Counted from the stretch's first letter, positions 12,361 through 25,784 are shown. The stretch is DNA of 64,000 nucleotides from Manihot esculenta (GCF_001659605.2 NC_035167.2:2604001-2668000), one strand, 5' to 3'. Notes: generated by a model from the letters alone, not told the origin. A program made the numbers and translations.

Positions 12361-12675
12361 ATGATTATTTAATCCTTATATCAAAAAAAAATTTGCTAAT
12401 TGATCTCTCGATTTTAAAAAATATATTAAAATATTCACGATATTTTAAAAAGTTTACTGATTAGTCACTCTATTAATTTTTAGCTGTTAAATTACAAAAA
12501 AATTTATAATACGGAGTTATTAACCAGTAAATTTCATATAAAATTAAAAATTAATAATTTTTTTTAAATTATAGAGACTAAATAATAAAATATTTAATAA
12601 TTAAAACTGTCGAAAATGTTTTAATATATTTTTTTAATGAATTTTTTCATAATATAGATTAAATCTTAATTTTTT
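12358..12675. repeat. AT-rich foldback element (ttatttaatcc family)
   Basis: The left end (gattatttaatccttatatc, aaatatattaaaatattc) and the right end (gtcgaaaatgttttaatata, catgatttaat-like words read in reverse) form a diverged inverted repeat of about 90 bp. Related sequence occurs at 6,735, 14,139, 20,575, 58,600 and 59,075. Non-coding. The rest of 12,676-13,190 is spacer. Confidence 0.45.
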
Positions 12676-13191
12676 CTAATTTTTATAAAGAAAGAAAATT
12701 GAAAAAGCAGTTGGATAACAGAAATTTAAAGTTGAGATTAAGAGGAGAAAAAGTAAAGTTGGATGCTACTGCTTCTTTTCTTTCTTTACTTCTTTTATTT
12801 ATTTATATGACAAAAATGCCCTTTAGCTTTAATCAAAGGATGCTCTTTATTGCTTTGAATGAGAGATGTTGGAATTGCAGAGTTTGAATGATTTTAAAAA
12901 TGGCTGCATTGCCCTGTTACTTTTTGTAAATGACAACCATATATGTATGATTTTTGCAGTGACTACTCTATACTATGATTGCAAACTAGTGGAGAAAATA
13001 ATTGTTACATCAAATTATTTCATTCTTATTTTTTACTTTATATAATCTCTAATATTTCATAAAATTAATTGTTAATTGAAGTCGTGAATTAATGATTTCG
13101 AGTTCGAATCTCAGTTTCAAAAAATAAAGTAAACATAAGAATTTATTTATGTTCATGGACAAAACAGATAAAAAATTTAATACAATATTCT

Positions 13192-13630
13192 AGATGTGCA
13201 TTCGGTCAGTTTGGTTTAAAACGGAACTGAATCGAATAAATTGAAAATCAAAATTTTAGTATTTATAAAAACTGAACCGAACTGATTTTAATCAGAAATT
13301 GATTCGATTCGGTTTGATCGATTTTAATTTTTAAGAATTTTTTTTTATTTTTTACGCTTTATTTTTAATATTTTAAAATTTAATTAAAATATTTTAATTT
13401 TAATATGATTTAATTTCTCTATATTGTTGAAAATAACATATTATTATCAATAATCGGTTCGGTTCAATTTTTTTGATTTTTTTTATTAAAATCGAACCGA
13501 ATCGAAATAATCGAAATTTTTAAAATTAAAAATCGAATCAAACTGAAATGAATAAAAAATCGAATCGAATTTTTAAATTAATTCGGTTCGGTCGGTTTTT
13601 TCGATTTAAACCGATACTACTCACTCCTAA
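13192..13630. mobile_element. GGTTCGGTT-family miniature element, copy 5 (inverted orientation)
   Basis: Starts gtgcattcggtcagtttgg and ends cgatttaaaccgatactactcactcct. The inner conserved block is on the opposite strand to copy 4. Flanks acaatattc and acaatcttt are weakly similar. Confidence 0.6.
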
Positions 13631-14138
13631 CAATCTTTCGGTGCTCTAAAATGCCCTAATCTTAATGTCTTTTTCGAAATTTCCTATAATACTAGATAGA
13701 GAAAAAGAAATACAATTGTCTAAACCCCTTAATGGGTATCAAGCAATTTTTTTTTTCTTTTATGAAGTATCAAAAGTAAAATAGAAAACAAAGCAAAAAA
13801 TCAATTGCCAACTCCATGAATAACTTTGGGATACATCAGTCATAAATGATATTGTACAGAGAAATTCCATTATCAAGAGCAATAGTACAGCTAGCCAATC
13901 TTTAATCCATTCTTATGACATAAAAAATATGCAAGGGTGACATAAAGAAGCACATTAGTTCATAGATGATGCATAGAGGACCCATCAAAAAGTTGCATAC
14001 ACATGTTATCAGAATCATAATAGTACAACAATCTAGATTGTATCAAAAATTGATTTTCAAATCACACCCAATTGTGTATTTTGATGCACATGGGTAATTT
14101 TCAATTACCCATTTAAGCTGTTAATTTTTTGGTAAAAT
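13631..14138. other. Spacer, nothing recognised
   Basis: AT-rich sequence with scattered short ORFs only. Confidence 0.4.
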
Positions 14139-14940
14139 TACTATTTGGTCCCTATTTTATACAGAAACTCATTAATTAGTCACTCAATTTTAAAAAATAC
14201 ATTAAAACGTTTTTAAGATTTTAAAATTTCTACTAGTTACTTCATTCGTCAGTTTTAACCATTAAATATTACAAAAACATCTAAAATACTCTCAATATAG
14301 AGTAATAATTAGTCAATATTTTTACAAAATTGAGAGATTAATTAATGAATTTTTCATACCATATGAATTACATAGTAAGAACTAAACGGTTAAAATGATA
14401 AAATAATTAGGGGTGAGCATTCAGCCGGTTCGGTTTTGAACCGAACCAAATCAAATAAATTAAAAACCAAAATTTAATATTTATGAAAACTGAACAGAAT
14501 TGATTTTGGTCAGAAATTGAATCGAATCAAATCGAATCGAATCGATATGATTCAGTTTGATTCGGTTCGATTTAATTGGTTTCAATTTTTAATAAATTTT
14601 TTATTTTTTACACTTTATTTTTAGCATTTTAAAATTTAATTAAAATATTTTAATCTTAATAAGATCTAATTTCTCTATATTATTGAAAATAACATATTAT
14701 TATCACTAATCAATTCGGTTTAAATTTTTTCTGATTAAAATGAATCGAATAGAAAATTTTAAAATTAAAAGTCGAACCGAATCAAATTTTCAAATTAATT
14801 CAGTTCGGTCAATTTTTTTAGTTTAAACTGTATACTGCTCTGTTCAAAAATGAATAATTTTGATACATTTTTAAAATTAATAGATTAAATAATAAATTTT
14901 TACATATTACGGAGATTAAATAGTAAATTTTTTAAAAAAT
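14139..14940. repeat. Foldback element split by GGTTCGGTT miniature element copy 6
   Basis: 14,139-14,402 and about 14,855-14,940 are the two halves of a ttatttggtccctattt-type foldback element. Between them (about 14,408-14,850) is an inverted-orientation GGTTCGGTT copy beginning aggggtgagcattcagccgg. This is a miniature element inserted into a miniature element. The exact junction bases on the right are degraded. Confidence 0.55.
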
Positions 14941-16338
14941 TTTTTGATTATGAGTTGGGAACATGTGGCTGCAAGAGACAGTGGAAGTTGTAAGAAGTAA
15001 AAGATGATGATTATTAATATATCATTACTATGTTTGTAAAATGATCAATATATAATTGTGTAGTATGGATAGGTTGCATGGAAGAGGGAACCATTGGAAG
15101 CTTTTTCATTTGATTAACTTTATTCTTTCTTCTTCTTCCTTGCCCTACAGGCTTGGGACCAACACTTGTGTATATGCTTAATGTGCATTTCAACTTTATT
15201 AGAAGATGGAATAGTCTTAAAGAGAGAGCTCAAATTAAAGTAAAAGTTAGAGCAATATATATTTGCTTTTCATCTTCCACTTCAAAATAAATATTATTAT
15301 GATTAAAACAAATCGACTTTAATTTTATATTTTTTAATCAATATATTTAAAAAATATTTTTATCGAAATTAATTTCGAACTATAATCCAAAATAAAAGCT
15401 TATTCTCTATTTCTTTCACTATCTCTCTCTTTCTCAAAAAGAAAAATCCATGGCCCCTCATACTTGGGAAAGAGTGCTCTTGTATTAACATGAACTTCTC
15501 TCTTTCATGTGGGTTTTGTCATAAAAATAGTGGTTGGTTCCACTTGTGCTTGATACTATATCATGAGTGAGAGACTTGGGAGGGTGCCCTTTTGAGGTGT
15601 CCCTATCTGTCTTATTGATGGGCAGATCTGCCCCATCTTTGAAGGGTCACTGTCCTCTGATCTGCCTCTCCTATGGCTTGGAAACCCTAATGTGGTCACT
15701 CGATTCAATTGTTACCCTAAATATAAATTTTATGTGAATTTAACTAAATCCCAAGTGGAAGCGTCTAATCGACTTTTAGCTAGATTTTCATGTCCAAATA
15801 CTTAAGCCACACCAACCCATCTTGGATTTTATTAGTCTTATCTTTGATTTAAAAAGGTTTTGTTAAAGAAAGAGCAAATAACCTTAATAATTGCAAAAGG
15901 TATAAAAAAAATTAGGAAATGATTTGATTTTGTGATTTATAATCTTAATAATTGCAAAAAAAACACAGGAAATTAAGAAATGAATTGATTTTTCTGATTT
16001 ATGTCTGCCATTTTTTGTTGTCTATATATTGTGTTTCCAAATGACAAGTTGTTTGTAGGTAGCCACAAAGCATTGGGTCCATTCTCACATTCATTGCATT
16101 ACAGTTAAGTACTCTGTTGAAATATCTGTCAGGAATTACTATTATATTTTAAAGTTTAAAAAATGGTGTCGTTTTAGTATCTGTCAGGAATTACTATTAT
16201 ATATCTATCAGGAATTTCTATATCAATTGTTTGTAGTAATTGGTAACTACTTTAGTAGCCATTAGCTAAAAGTTAAAGAGGAGATAATTATAATTTATCC
16301 CTCGAATTCTAAAAGCTATTTTGACTATAATCGCATAT
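14941..16338. other. Spacer with a less AT-rich island at 15,450-15,720
   Basis: No ORF worth calling. The 15,450-15,720 stretch (gggcagatctgccccatc, a palindrome at about 15,620) has more balanced base composition than its surroundings and could be an old element fragment or regulatory DNA. I do not recognise it. Confidence 0.35.
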
Positions 16339-16641
16339 GATATTCGGAGAGCTTAGTTGAGACAGATCTCACGTCTCTCCCTTTTATCTCTTCTTCTTTT
16401 AGCTTAGCTAGGGCATATCCAAAAATGACAATGTTTCTGCAGTGCTACCCGTCTCTTATCTCTTGTTACGTCACCGAACTAGCCTATTCTCGAGTGGAAC
16501 TGTGCGCATAGTCAGTCCGGTCTGCTTCACGTCATCAGACACTAGGACCGCAATGTTGGGCTGATCTGCCTGAGAATGGTTTGATGGACTTTGAACCTAT
16601 ACTCCTCTTTTTGGGTTCGGTCTCACTCCGACGGTCATCAA
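16339..16641. mobile_element. Possible solo LTR or LTR fragment
   Basis: A GC-richer block of about 300 bp that starts tgatattcgg and ends gacggtcatca, giving TG...CA ends. The flanking bases gcata and atata match at three of five positions, so the duplication is weak. A loosely related block (gttacccg near its start, gacggtcat at its end) lies at 17,841-18,111. Classification is uncertain. Confidence 0.3.
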
Positions 16642-17840
16642 TATATTAAACACTATTTTAAAAGCTGTTGCCAAACATGGTTTATATTTTTTTTTTCCTT
16701 GGCAAGTCCAAGAGAGGAAGGCTAACAATAACATACTCAGGATTCTTGCAATTTTGCACCACATGGTCATTGCACTGCAGAAGCATTATCATATAAATAA
16801 AAAGTAATTATGACTATTATTTAAAAAAAAAAAACCCAAGAAAGGAAGGAGAAAAGGATTGGAAGAAAAAACAAAGAAGAATATAGCTGACTTTCTGCAA
16901 TCTAATGGAACCATTTGTACAGTAACTAATAAGGAAGGAGAACCAGGTTCTTCCTTATCTTTCTTAAGGAATTATAATTAAAAGCAGCTTTAAATACCAC
17001 AGGTTGTAACAGTTCCTTCTCTGGCAGTTGCATTATTATTAATACATTCAGTATTACCAAACAGAGCCTTAATGGTATTATGATACAGTTAACCACCATA
17101 TCATCCTCAGAAACAATCACAAGGAAAGATCATAATGGAGAATGTGACTACACATAGAAGTGCTGCTGCTGCTGCTGCTGTTGCTGTTGCCGCTGGTGTC
17201 CTCTCAATGACTTCAACCAAAAGGTCTGTCTGTAGATCAAAGATTCACACTTTCATCCAACAGGTAAAGAGAAGACGTACAATACCCAGTAGCCTCCTTT
17301 GTTTTTTTTATTTATTTATTTATTCATGTATCCACAAACCACTAGAGGAATATCATGCATGCTTCAAAAACACCACATGCTAAATATGTCAGGCGCGTGA
17401 ACAACACGACCCAATTATCTAACAGGAAAGTGCCTCCACGTCAGTCCGGCCAATGCGTCGAAAAGCTTCGTGCCACTATCTTCATGCATATGTTCTCTGT
17501 CGAGAAGCAAAGAATCTATATATCTTACACAGTTTTATTTTGTACACTTTGATTTGCCCATGTTTTGTACCATACAATAACAGTCTTTTTCTTTTTCTTT
17601 TTTTTGTTTTTTTTAATTTTGAAGGGCCCATTTTCTTGAATTTATTTGTTTCAGAAATTACCATGATCTTCTTAAAATTGAGTTTGGTTTTTAAAATCTA
17701 CATTTTCTTCTGTTACTAAAACTTAAAATTATTTGTCTATGGTAGAATAATTTATCTAAATGTTCTAGATTCAGAAAACAGAATTTGCATTACGAGTGTA
17801 AATTCTTTCTCCCTTTTAAATAGCAGACAGTATCTTTACT
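16642..17840. other. Spacer with a possible short exon at 17,135-17,263
   Basis: The plus-strand stretch 17,135-17,263 opens MENVTTHRSAAAAAAVAVAA and ends HTFIQQ just before CAG|GTAAAG, a good donor. Its alanine run comes from a GCT microsatellite. I see no downstream exon that continues it, so it may be chance. The remainder is AT-rich with pyrimidine runs. Confidence 0.2.
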
Positions 17841-18111
17841 ATAGTGTTACCCGTTTCTGTCACTCAAATTCGTATGTCAGACCACTCTCCAAGCCAGGTT
17901 GTCATTTAATTCTCCCGGCATGCATACGGATAGAGCTAACTGTTCTTCTTCACGTCGCATCACCGGGCTGGACTTTCGATCGGTCTGCTCCGCGTATCTA
18001 GCCAAGATTTGATACGATGATCAATGAAAAAAGGGCTTACTGAATTTTAAACCAGCGTTATTTTCTTGGGTCAGGTCTCGTACAAAGTAGATGAGATCCG
18101 ACGGTCATAAC
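17841..18111. repeat. GC-richer block related to 16,339-16,641
   Basis: It shares gttacccg-type starts, cggtctgctccgcgt/cggtctgcttcacgt and the gacggtcat end with the earlier block. Probably a decayed LTR fragment. No clear ends or target duplication. Confidence 0.3.
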
Positions 18112-19575
18112 TATAATTAATTTATATATTATTATAGTTAAAAAATATGGATAATAATTTTGAAATAATTAAAAATATATATATATGAACAAAAATTATG
18201 AAATTGAGATAGCAGACGTAAGAACATATGCTAACTCTTGAAGAATTTAAAAGGTTAATCTGGAGAGAACATCCATTGTAAAGGAAAAAGAAAGAGGAGA
18301 ATCAATCCAACACTCAAGTATAGAGATTCAATATTCTCAAAAGTTTATTGCTTTCATCATTAGCCAAGCAATGATAGTCTTATGTAAAATATTTATTAAT
18401 TAGCAAATTCAAGGGCTATGATTAATTTATTAATCTCATACCTTTCCATATTTAATATGTATCCTTTTCTTTTATTTGGGTTTAATAAAATTTTTTGAAT
18501 TGTTATGGTAGAAAATCAATCTTAAAGTGATTATTTAAATATTTAATTAAACCCTAGTTAATTTTACCCTAGGATTGATGCTCCAATTGTTCAAAATAAG
18601 ACTAAAGATCGATGAAAATTCAATTACGATCCGACTCAAAATTCTATACTAGTCGGTTCAATGAATAACTCACGTTTTAAAACGAACAATAATTTTATTT
18701 AATATTTTAATGACAATTCAACAATAAATTTAAATTAAAAAATAAAATTTAATATTTTTAATCTCGCTTTATTTTTCATAAACAAATTTACCCATTTAAT
18801 CGAATAAAAATGGAGTTTAGAGAGGTTGGATTATCGATTCATCCTTGGATACATACTCTTTTGCCTTTGCTAAATCTGGGTTTTTCTGTTTTTTCATCTA
18901 GTATACAATATAGACACAAAATCTCTTGTATTGGGTAAAAAGATAAAAAAGAAAAGGCAAAAAGTGTAAAAAATAAAAATAAAAGGGTCCAAATTTAAAT
19001 ATGAGAAGAACAAAAGGAAGGTCACCAACCAAGCCACCAAGTTAATGGTAATAGACAACATCATTATTTGAGTATTCAAATTAATAAGGAAAAGTTACAA
19101 AAGAAATTGAAGAAACATTATTGTCCTTTGACTAGGAGTCTCTTAAATTTAAGAAAAAAAATTCAAGGGCATGAGCATATAAAGACAAGCTTTAGCTATA
19201 GTGAGAGCTAGCTTTAATTGCTTTGAGCTTCAGGCTCATAAGCCTTTGAACACCTTTGGCAATTGGCATGCAAATGCCCTAAAAAGCTTAATTTCCTCAA
19301 AAGATAGTTTGGTAAGGCTTGTGTTTGCTTGGTGGGTAAAGGGAAGTACTATTGGGAGTTGGCAAATAGACCTTGGTCCTCTTTTGCAACTCTTGGGGAA
19401 AAAAGAGAAAAGAAAAGGATAAAAAAAAAAAAAAAAGAATATGGGGCTTGATTTAAAGTGAAGCAAAGAAATAAAGGAAAAGAAGAAAGAATGGTTCTAG
19501 CTAAGTCTTGTACATAAAAAGTCATGCTTATGCCAACTCTTTCTCTTCTACTTGAAATCTGCCCTAACTCATACT
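18112..19575. other. Spacer, nothing recognised
   Basis: AT-rich. The short open stretch at 19,201-19,422 has no recognisable domain or splice context and I do not call it. Confidence 0.4.
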
Positions 19576-20031
19576 TAGGGGTGCTGCAGTATTCGGTTTA
19601 AATTGAAAAAACCAATCGAATCGGACTGATTTAAAAATTTAGTTTGATTTTTTATACATTTCGGTTCGGTTCGGTTTTTAATTTCAAAAATTTCGGTTAT
19701 TTCAGTTCGATTCGGTTTTGATCAGAAAAAAATCGAAAAAATCAAACCGAACCGATTAGTGATAATAATATATTTTTTCAATAATATAGAGAAATTAAAT
19801 CATATTAAGATTAAAATATTTTAATTAAATTTTAAAATATTAAAAATAAAGTGTAAAAAATAAAAAACTTATTAAAAATCGAAACTAATCAAACCGAATC
19901 GAACCGAATCAGACCGATTCGGTTTCTGACTAAAATCAGTTCGATTCGATTTTTATAAAAACTAAAATTTCAGTTTTCGATTTATTTGGTTCAGTTCGAT
20001 TTTGAACCGAACCGATCGAATGTTCATCCAT
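19576..20031. mobile_element. GGTTCGGTT-family miniature element, copy 7, with perfect 9 bp TSD
   Basis: Flanked by identical actcatact at 19,567-19,575 and 20,032-20,040. The ends are taggggtgctgcagtattcgg and accgatcgaatgttcatccat. With copies 2 and 4 it establishes that the family makes 9 bp duplications. Confidence 0.75.
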
Positions 20032-21291
20032 ACTCATACTTCTTCATTCTTTTCTTTATATTAGACTATCGGATAATGATTTTAATTATTATTATTAATT
20101 TAAATTCGCATAGAGTATATTTGAATAGAGTAAAATTTCAAATTCGATATCACTAGAATAATAAATTTAATTATTATTATTATTATTTTGATAGAATATA
20201 ATTATTTTGATTGGAAAATTTAATTAAGAAAATGGAAAATAAAGATAATAAAATAAAATATTATTTTGATGGGAAAAAAAATGAAAGTGGGCTAAAATAT
20301 GGAAGTAGGGTGCACTTTTCTTCAATGAAATTAGTGTAGCTTCTTCTTTCTTTATCTTTTTTCTTTAATTTTTTTTAAAAGATTCTTGATTAAAGTGTGC
20401 ACAAAATAATCAATAAAGCAAAACACCTCAGCTCTCTTAGACTACTAAGACTACAACTAGTGCAGAAAGAAAAGAGACACAGCAAAGCAGAGCGGAGCAG
20501 AGCACACCTCCCTAGTAAGATAGCAGTGACCAGTAATTCTCACTGAATCATATCACAATAACTGAAGGAACAAATACTATTAGCTCCTTATATTTTTTAA
20601 AAATTTATTAATTTATCCTTATTTTAAAAAAAATTTTAAAATTATAGAGATAAAATTTAGGGACTATATGAAATTTAGGGACTTAATAATAATTTACCTA
20701 TAACTAAAGCAACTAGACATCCCCTTAGCTCATCAAAATTGATCATCACTTCATCATCTACCCTTTGAATTATTTTTCTCCTTTTTTCAAAAATTTAAGG
20801 GCAGGCAGCCCTTGGCTAGGACACCTTTGGAAACTGTATAAGTATTTTTATCAGTCCAAAGGGCGGTCCTGTTTTCAGGACAAAAGTAACACTAGTCCTG
20901 TCTCTGAAATTTTACCTTTTGCTTTGGCTGCAGCAGCCTGGCCCTCGCTATATTTGCATGCCTATCCTTGAATGCCAAGTTTTTAAAGATTGCTCAATCA
21001 TGGATGGGAGGTAATAAGGGTTTGGTCCAATAATAAAAATCAAGCAGAAGGATCTAGATTTCGAACGGATAAATTTAAATTTGAAAAAGCCGTAACGTTC
21101 TTGATGAACGAAAGAGAGGCAGAGAGAGGCAAAGAGATTCATCGAGAAAGATGTCTTATTTTTATTATAAAATTATAATTAAAAATTCATAAATATTTAT
21201 TAACATAATGTTAAATATTAAATATTATTTTGCTTTTATTAATAAAAAATTGTGACCTGGATTTTTCAAAATATTTAATATATATAAAAAA
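20032..21291. other. Spacer with a small hairpin at 20,818-20,870
   Basis: No coding sequence supported. Within it, aggacacctttggaaactg (20,818) can pair with cagtccaaagggcggtcct (ending 20,870) across a short A/T loop, an imperfect stem of about 19 bp. I do not recognise a known microRNA in it. Confidence 0.3.
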
Positions 21292-21884
21292 AGGGTAAAT
21301 TGCAATTTAGTCCCTTTGATTTAATAAAATATAACCTTCCGTTCATCTATTTTAAAAAACCTTCAATTTAATCCTTCAATTTAAAAAAACTGCAAAACAG
21401 TCACTACCATCAAATTTTTAGTTAACCTTCTATTTATTTTAATAAAAATGATTAAACTACCCTTTTTTCCACATTATTCTCCTTCTTTTCCCGATCCTCT
21501 TCTTCCTTTTTTCCTCATCTTCCTCCTCCTCCTCCTCCTCCTTCTTCTTTTTTTTCTTCTCCTTCTCCTTCTTTTCTTGATCCTTTCTTCTCCTTCTCCT
21601 TCTCCTCCTCCTCCCGATCCTCTTCTTCCTTTTCTCCTCATCATCGTCCTCGTCCTCCTCCTTCTGTATTGGGATGGAGTGAATATTGTTTGGTTGAGGT
21701 TTTTTACTTAAATGGTAGTTTAGTCATTTTCATTAAAATAAATGAAAGGTTAATTGAAAATTTGACGGTAGGGACTATTTTGCAGTTTTTTTAAATGTGA
21801 AGGATTAAATTGAAAATTTTTTAAAATAGTGAGACGAAAAATTATATTTCACTAAATCAGAAAGACTAAATTACAATTTACCCT
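21292..21884. mobile_element. 593 bp foldback element with about 185 bp TIRs and a pyrimidine core
   Basis: The left end, agggtaaattgcaatttagt, and the reverse complement of the right end, agggtaaattgtaatttagt, begin inverted repeats that continue for about 185 bp with moderate divergence (cttcaatttaatccttca, aactgcaaaa, gattaaactaccc). The roughly 220 bp core is a ctc/ctt-rich pyrimidine tract. Flanks are A-rich, so the target duplication cannot be read. The leucine-rich open frame across the core is a composition artefact. Confidence 0.7.
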
Positions 21885-23477
21885 AAAAATAAAAAGAAAT
21901 ACAATGCCTCAAAAGGACAACTCCACGTAGAAATGTTGGAGAAACAAGACAAAACCAATTTAAGTGGACAAAATCTTAATGGAAAATTGTCACACTATCT
22001 TCTCAAATTAAGCAAAAATCACACCTCATAATCTGCAAAACTTTTGTCTTTTATTTGATAAATAATTTTTATTACCGAACTTTTGTTCCATTATAAAACA
22101 TTCTCTTACAGATTAGTATCACTTTTGAGAGGATCATATCTTGGATTCTGTTTTTTAATTACAATGCTGCATGTACAAGTTAACAATCTTAGCAGTAACA
22201 CATGCATGAAACCACTGCCAAATTTTGTTGTTTTCTTGTTTATTATAATTTATTGAAGACCACTTTTTTTTTTCCATTGTTAACTAACACTTAAATTCAT
22301 TTGTTTAATTGAAAAATATTTTTGGTATTTGAATAAAAATTTAATTAATAAAAAAAATTATTATAAAAATAAATCATTTTTTAAAAAATTTTATAAAAAA
22401 TATTTTTTAAATACAAATTATGTTTTATAAACAGACGAAGGTTTAATTTAATATTATTTAGAGTTTGCTAAGATATTTATAGGCCTAAAAAATGAGTCGT
22501 TACTTCTTTAAAAAAATTTTTAAGTTTAAATTTTATTAATTTTAAATTTGAACCGAATATAAATAAATTTAAATTTGATTTGATTAGCAAACAAATGAAA
22601 CAATTTGAATTTTTATCAAATTAAGACAACCCTAGTGAGTTTTGTTTAAACAAATATATATATCTAAACTATATAATTTTAATTAAATTATCATATTAAT
22701 AAGTTAACTCGTGAATTTATAAAGTCGAGTTGAATATTTATAGATAATCTCAAATTTATTTGTTTAGAATTGATTTTGTTGAAAATAAAATGATGGCATG
22801 GCTTAGACGGAGCTGTAAGGAAAAGAATGTGAGGTGATGGTAGGTGTTCACGGCACCCACTCCGACAAAGGATATTCTTCGGCTAATTGGTTGAAAATCC
22901 TGTGATCGAAGACATAGAGGAGATCTATTGAAATATTGTTGTTAATGATAACTTTCCTATGAAGTCTGACCTTAAAGTTAAGAGGACGAGTTTTGTCGAA
23001 TCTCAATTCTACTTGTCTTGAAACACTCAGATGAGACTGTATATTAATTTATTAAATTCTTATCAAATGGTCTTATTTTAAAGTAACAATTTACTATCTA
23101 TTTTGTGTAATTGCTACGTACTATAATCAATAAAAAGAAATCAAATTAACAAAAAAATTTATCTAGCCAAAACTCAAATAACTCATAAGCAACTTGTTTC
23201 ATTTACAACATTATAAGTGCTAATAGTGTAATTTGTTCATTTGTCAATTACTATTTGTTAATAATACTGCAATTATCTCAAGTGATTGAAAAAGAATTCT
23301 ACTTATGGAGTTTAAAAGATTAAATTTATTAAATAGAATTGAAGTAAAATCAATACTTCATGAACATAAAAAAAAACAAAGTTAAAAGTATAAAATATAA
23401 GATTTAATTAAGTAATAATTATTGTTTACCTTTCTTATTATAAAAGTGATTAATCTCAAAAAAATAAAAAAATAAAA
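21885..23477. other. Spacer before the segmental duplication
   Basis: AT-rich. A patch at 22,790-23,040 (ggtgttcacggcacccactccgac) has higher GC and may be an old transposon fragment. Nothing else supported. Confidence 0.35.
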
Positions 23478-23807
23478 TATATATATATATATATATTCCT
23501 TTTTAAGGGCACATGCACCAAAAGAAGCAATTAGACAAGGGATGGTAGGGAATTTTAGGAAAAGAATATGTAGGGTAGCCAAGAAGAAACCCTACAAATG
23601 AAGGTAACATGAAAAATAGATTGATAATTTTATTAATTTATTTGTCCTATTAATGAGATTGAGCTTAGCATTTGTATTGTGGGGTGGCATTTGGTGGAAT
23701 TCCATCTCATATTCAAGTGGGTTTGTCCACTCTTTGTCTTTTAGATATCATTGTCACTTCATTATAGTTTCCCCCTCTTCTCACAATACATTAATTATTA
23801 TTATTAT

Positions 23808-24299
23808 TGATGATCTGAGATTTAAAAAATAAGGTTTACAAAATATTCTATAAACTTAGCTAAAAAGTCCCCCGAGAAGAGAATGTTTCTTTCTTTTATC
23901 TATTTCCATTGTCTGTCAGTGACGTGTAACGGCCTGCCTTCCATTGGGCCATCTGTCTCTGCCATCTGATATCATACGAGGATATCAGATTTTTGCCTCA
24001 TACGTAACAGCCTCTGATTTTTCCTGGGTGCACATGCGGATGGTCCCATAAGGTGAATGGGCTGAACTCCTTCCTGGTTCCGAGCCGGACCAGAAGATAA
24101 TGTTAAAACTGAGCCTAGAGAGGGACTGTTCGATGGGCCGTACGGATTGGGCTGGCCTGATTGAGAAATTCAGATGGAGTCCGGTCTCAAGGCAGAACGG
24201 GCCGGATCTGGTTCACGCGGGAGACTTGAGGACTTTTAGATAATGGGCTATTGTCATGGTCTGGCTCCAAACCGGAATGAAGCAATTCAGCGATGATCA
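23808..24299. mobile_element. 492 bp solo LTR, TSD attat, present only in copy A
   Basis: Begins TGATGATCTGAG and ends CAGCGATGATCA, flanked by attat at 23,803-23,807 and 24,300-24,304. At the matching place in copy B (about 51,200-51,225) the ATT microsatellite is uninterrupted, which gives an empty site. The sequence is GC-rich relative to its surroundings and has no ORF. Confidence 0.8.
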
Positions 24300-25332
24300 A
24301 TTATTATTATTATTATTTACATTATAATTTTTGAGATTTAACAAAATTTATAATTTAGTTTTTATTTTTTAATAATAAATAATTTAGTACTTGAATTTTC
24401 ATTTTGCTAATAAAAATATTATTTCTATTAAATTTAAAAGAATTTTATTATAAAAATTAAAATTTAATGACTAAATTGTTATAAATATTAAAATTATAAA
24501 AAAAATTTAAATGATTAAATTATTATAATTTAATGATAAATTTTATCAGGATGGCTATCTTATTATCATAATAAAATATAAAAAAAGTCTAATTAAACTC
24601 TTATACTTTCACTCAAAAGATAAATAAATTTAATTCATTTTGTTAACCATTTAAATCCTTTATATTTTTACTAAAGGCATCAAAATAAGTTTAAACTTAA
24701 TATAATATTTTTTAATAATAAAATATTATTTTTTAAATTTAAAATATCAAAAATTTAATATTTAAATTAACATAAAAATTTTAAAAATATATATAGAAAT
24801 AGTAAATAATTTTTAAAATTATGAAATTTCATTATTAAAAAATAATGCTCCATTTATCTCATTTTTTAAATCTATTTTTCTTTTTTAATTTATCTCAAAA
24901 TCATTATCATTTTTTTTATTTTATAATAATATGACTATTATAATTTTATTTTATTTTTAAAAAATCTCTTAAAATATATTTTAATATTTAATAAAATTTA
25001 ATATTTTATGAGTATAATTGGAAGCTAATAAAAATAATTATTATTTTTAAAATGCTTATACTGTTGCCCACTGAGCTTTTTTAATGAAATATATTTGTAT
25101 GGTAAAAAAAAAAAAAATTGAAAGGCAAGGGTAGTTGAAATTCTTTTTATTGATATCAGCTTTGAAAATATTGTTGGTTAGTAGAGGCATCATTCCAATT
25201 TGTAGTTATTGGGTTGGAAAATTGGAAGTCCTCTCCATATAAAGTCAATGCTAAACCTAATAATTAATCAGAATAAGAATATCCACATATTCTCATTTAT
25301 AATAATATTAATAATGGTTGAATTTTACGGTC
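24300..25332. other. AT-rich spacer shared by both duplication copies
   Basis: Matches 51,225-52,263 almost base for base. No gene seen. Confidence 0.5.
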
Positions 25333-25784
25333 GGGGTGAGCCGTATTCGGCTCAAATCAAAAAAATTAATTGAATCAAATTGATTTAAAAATTTGGTTTG
25401 GTTTTTTATATATTTCAATTCGGTTTGGTTTTTAATTTTAAAAATTTTAGTTATTTCTATTCGGTTCTGTTTTGATTAGAAAAAAACCAAATCGAATCGA
25501 TTAGTGATAATAATATATTTTTTTAATAATATAGAGAAATTAAATCATATGAAAATTAAAATATTTTAATTAAAATTTAAAATATTAAAAATAAAGTGTA
25601 AAAATAAAAAATTATTAAAAATCAAAATCGATCAAACCGAACCGAATCGAACTAAATCAGACTGGTTCGATTCGATTCGGTTTCTGACCAAAATCGGTTC
25701 GGTTCAGTTTTCATAAATACTAAAATTTCAATTTTTGGTTTTTTCAGTTCGGTTTTGAATCGAACCTATCGAATGCTCACCCCT
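25333..25784. mobile_element. GGTTCGGTT-family miniature element, copy 8 (duplication copy A)
   Basis: Ends ggggtgagccgtattcgg and gaatgctcacccct; the flanks contain acggtc / accgtc. The same insertion is present in copy B at 52,264-52,714, so it came before the duplication. Confidence 0.65.

Noticed and set aside
21448..21711. 87 aa leucine-rich frame resembling a membrane protein
   Set aside because: Created by the ctt/ctc pyrimidine tract of a foldback element.
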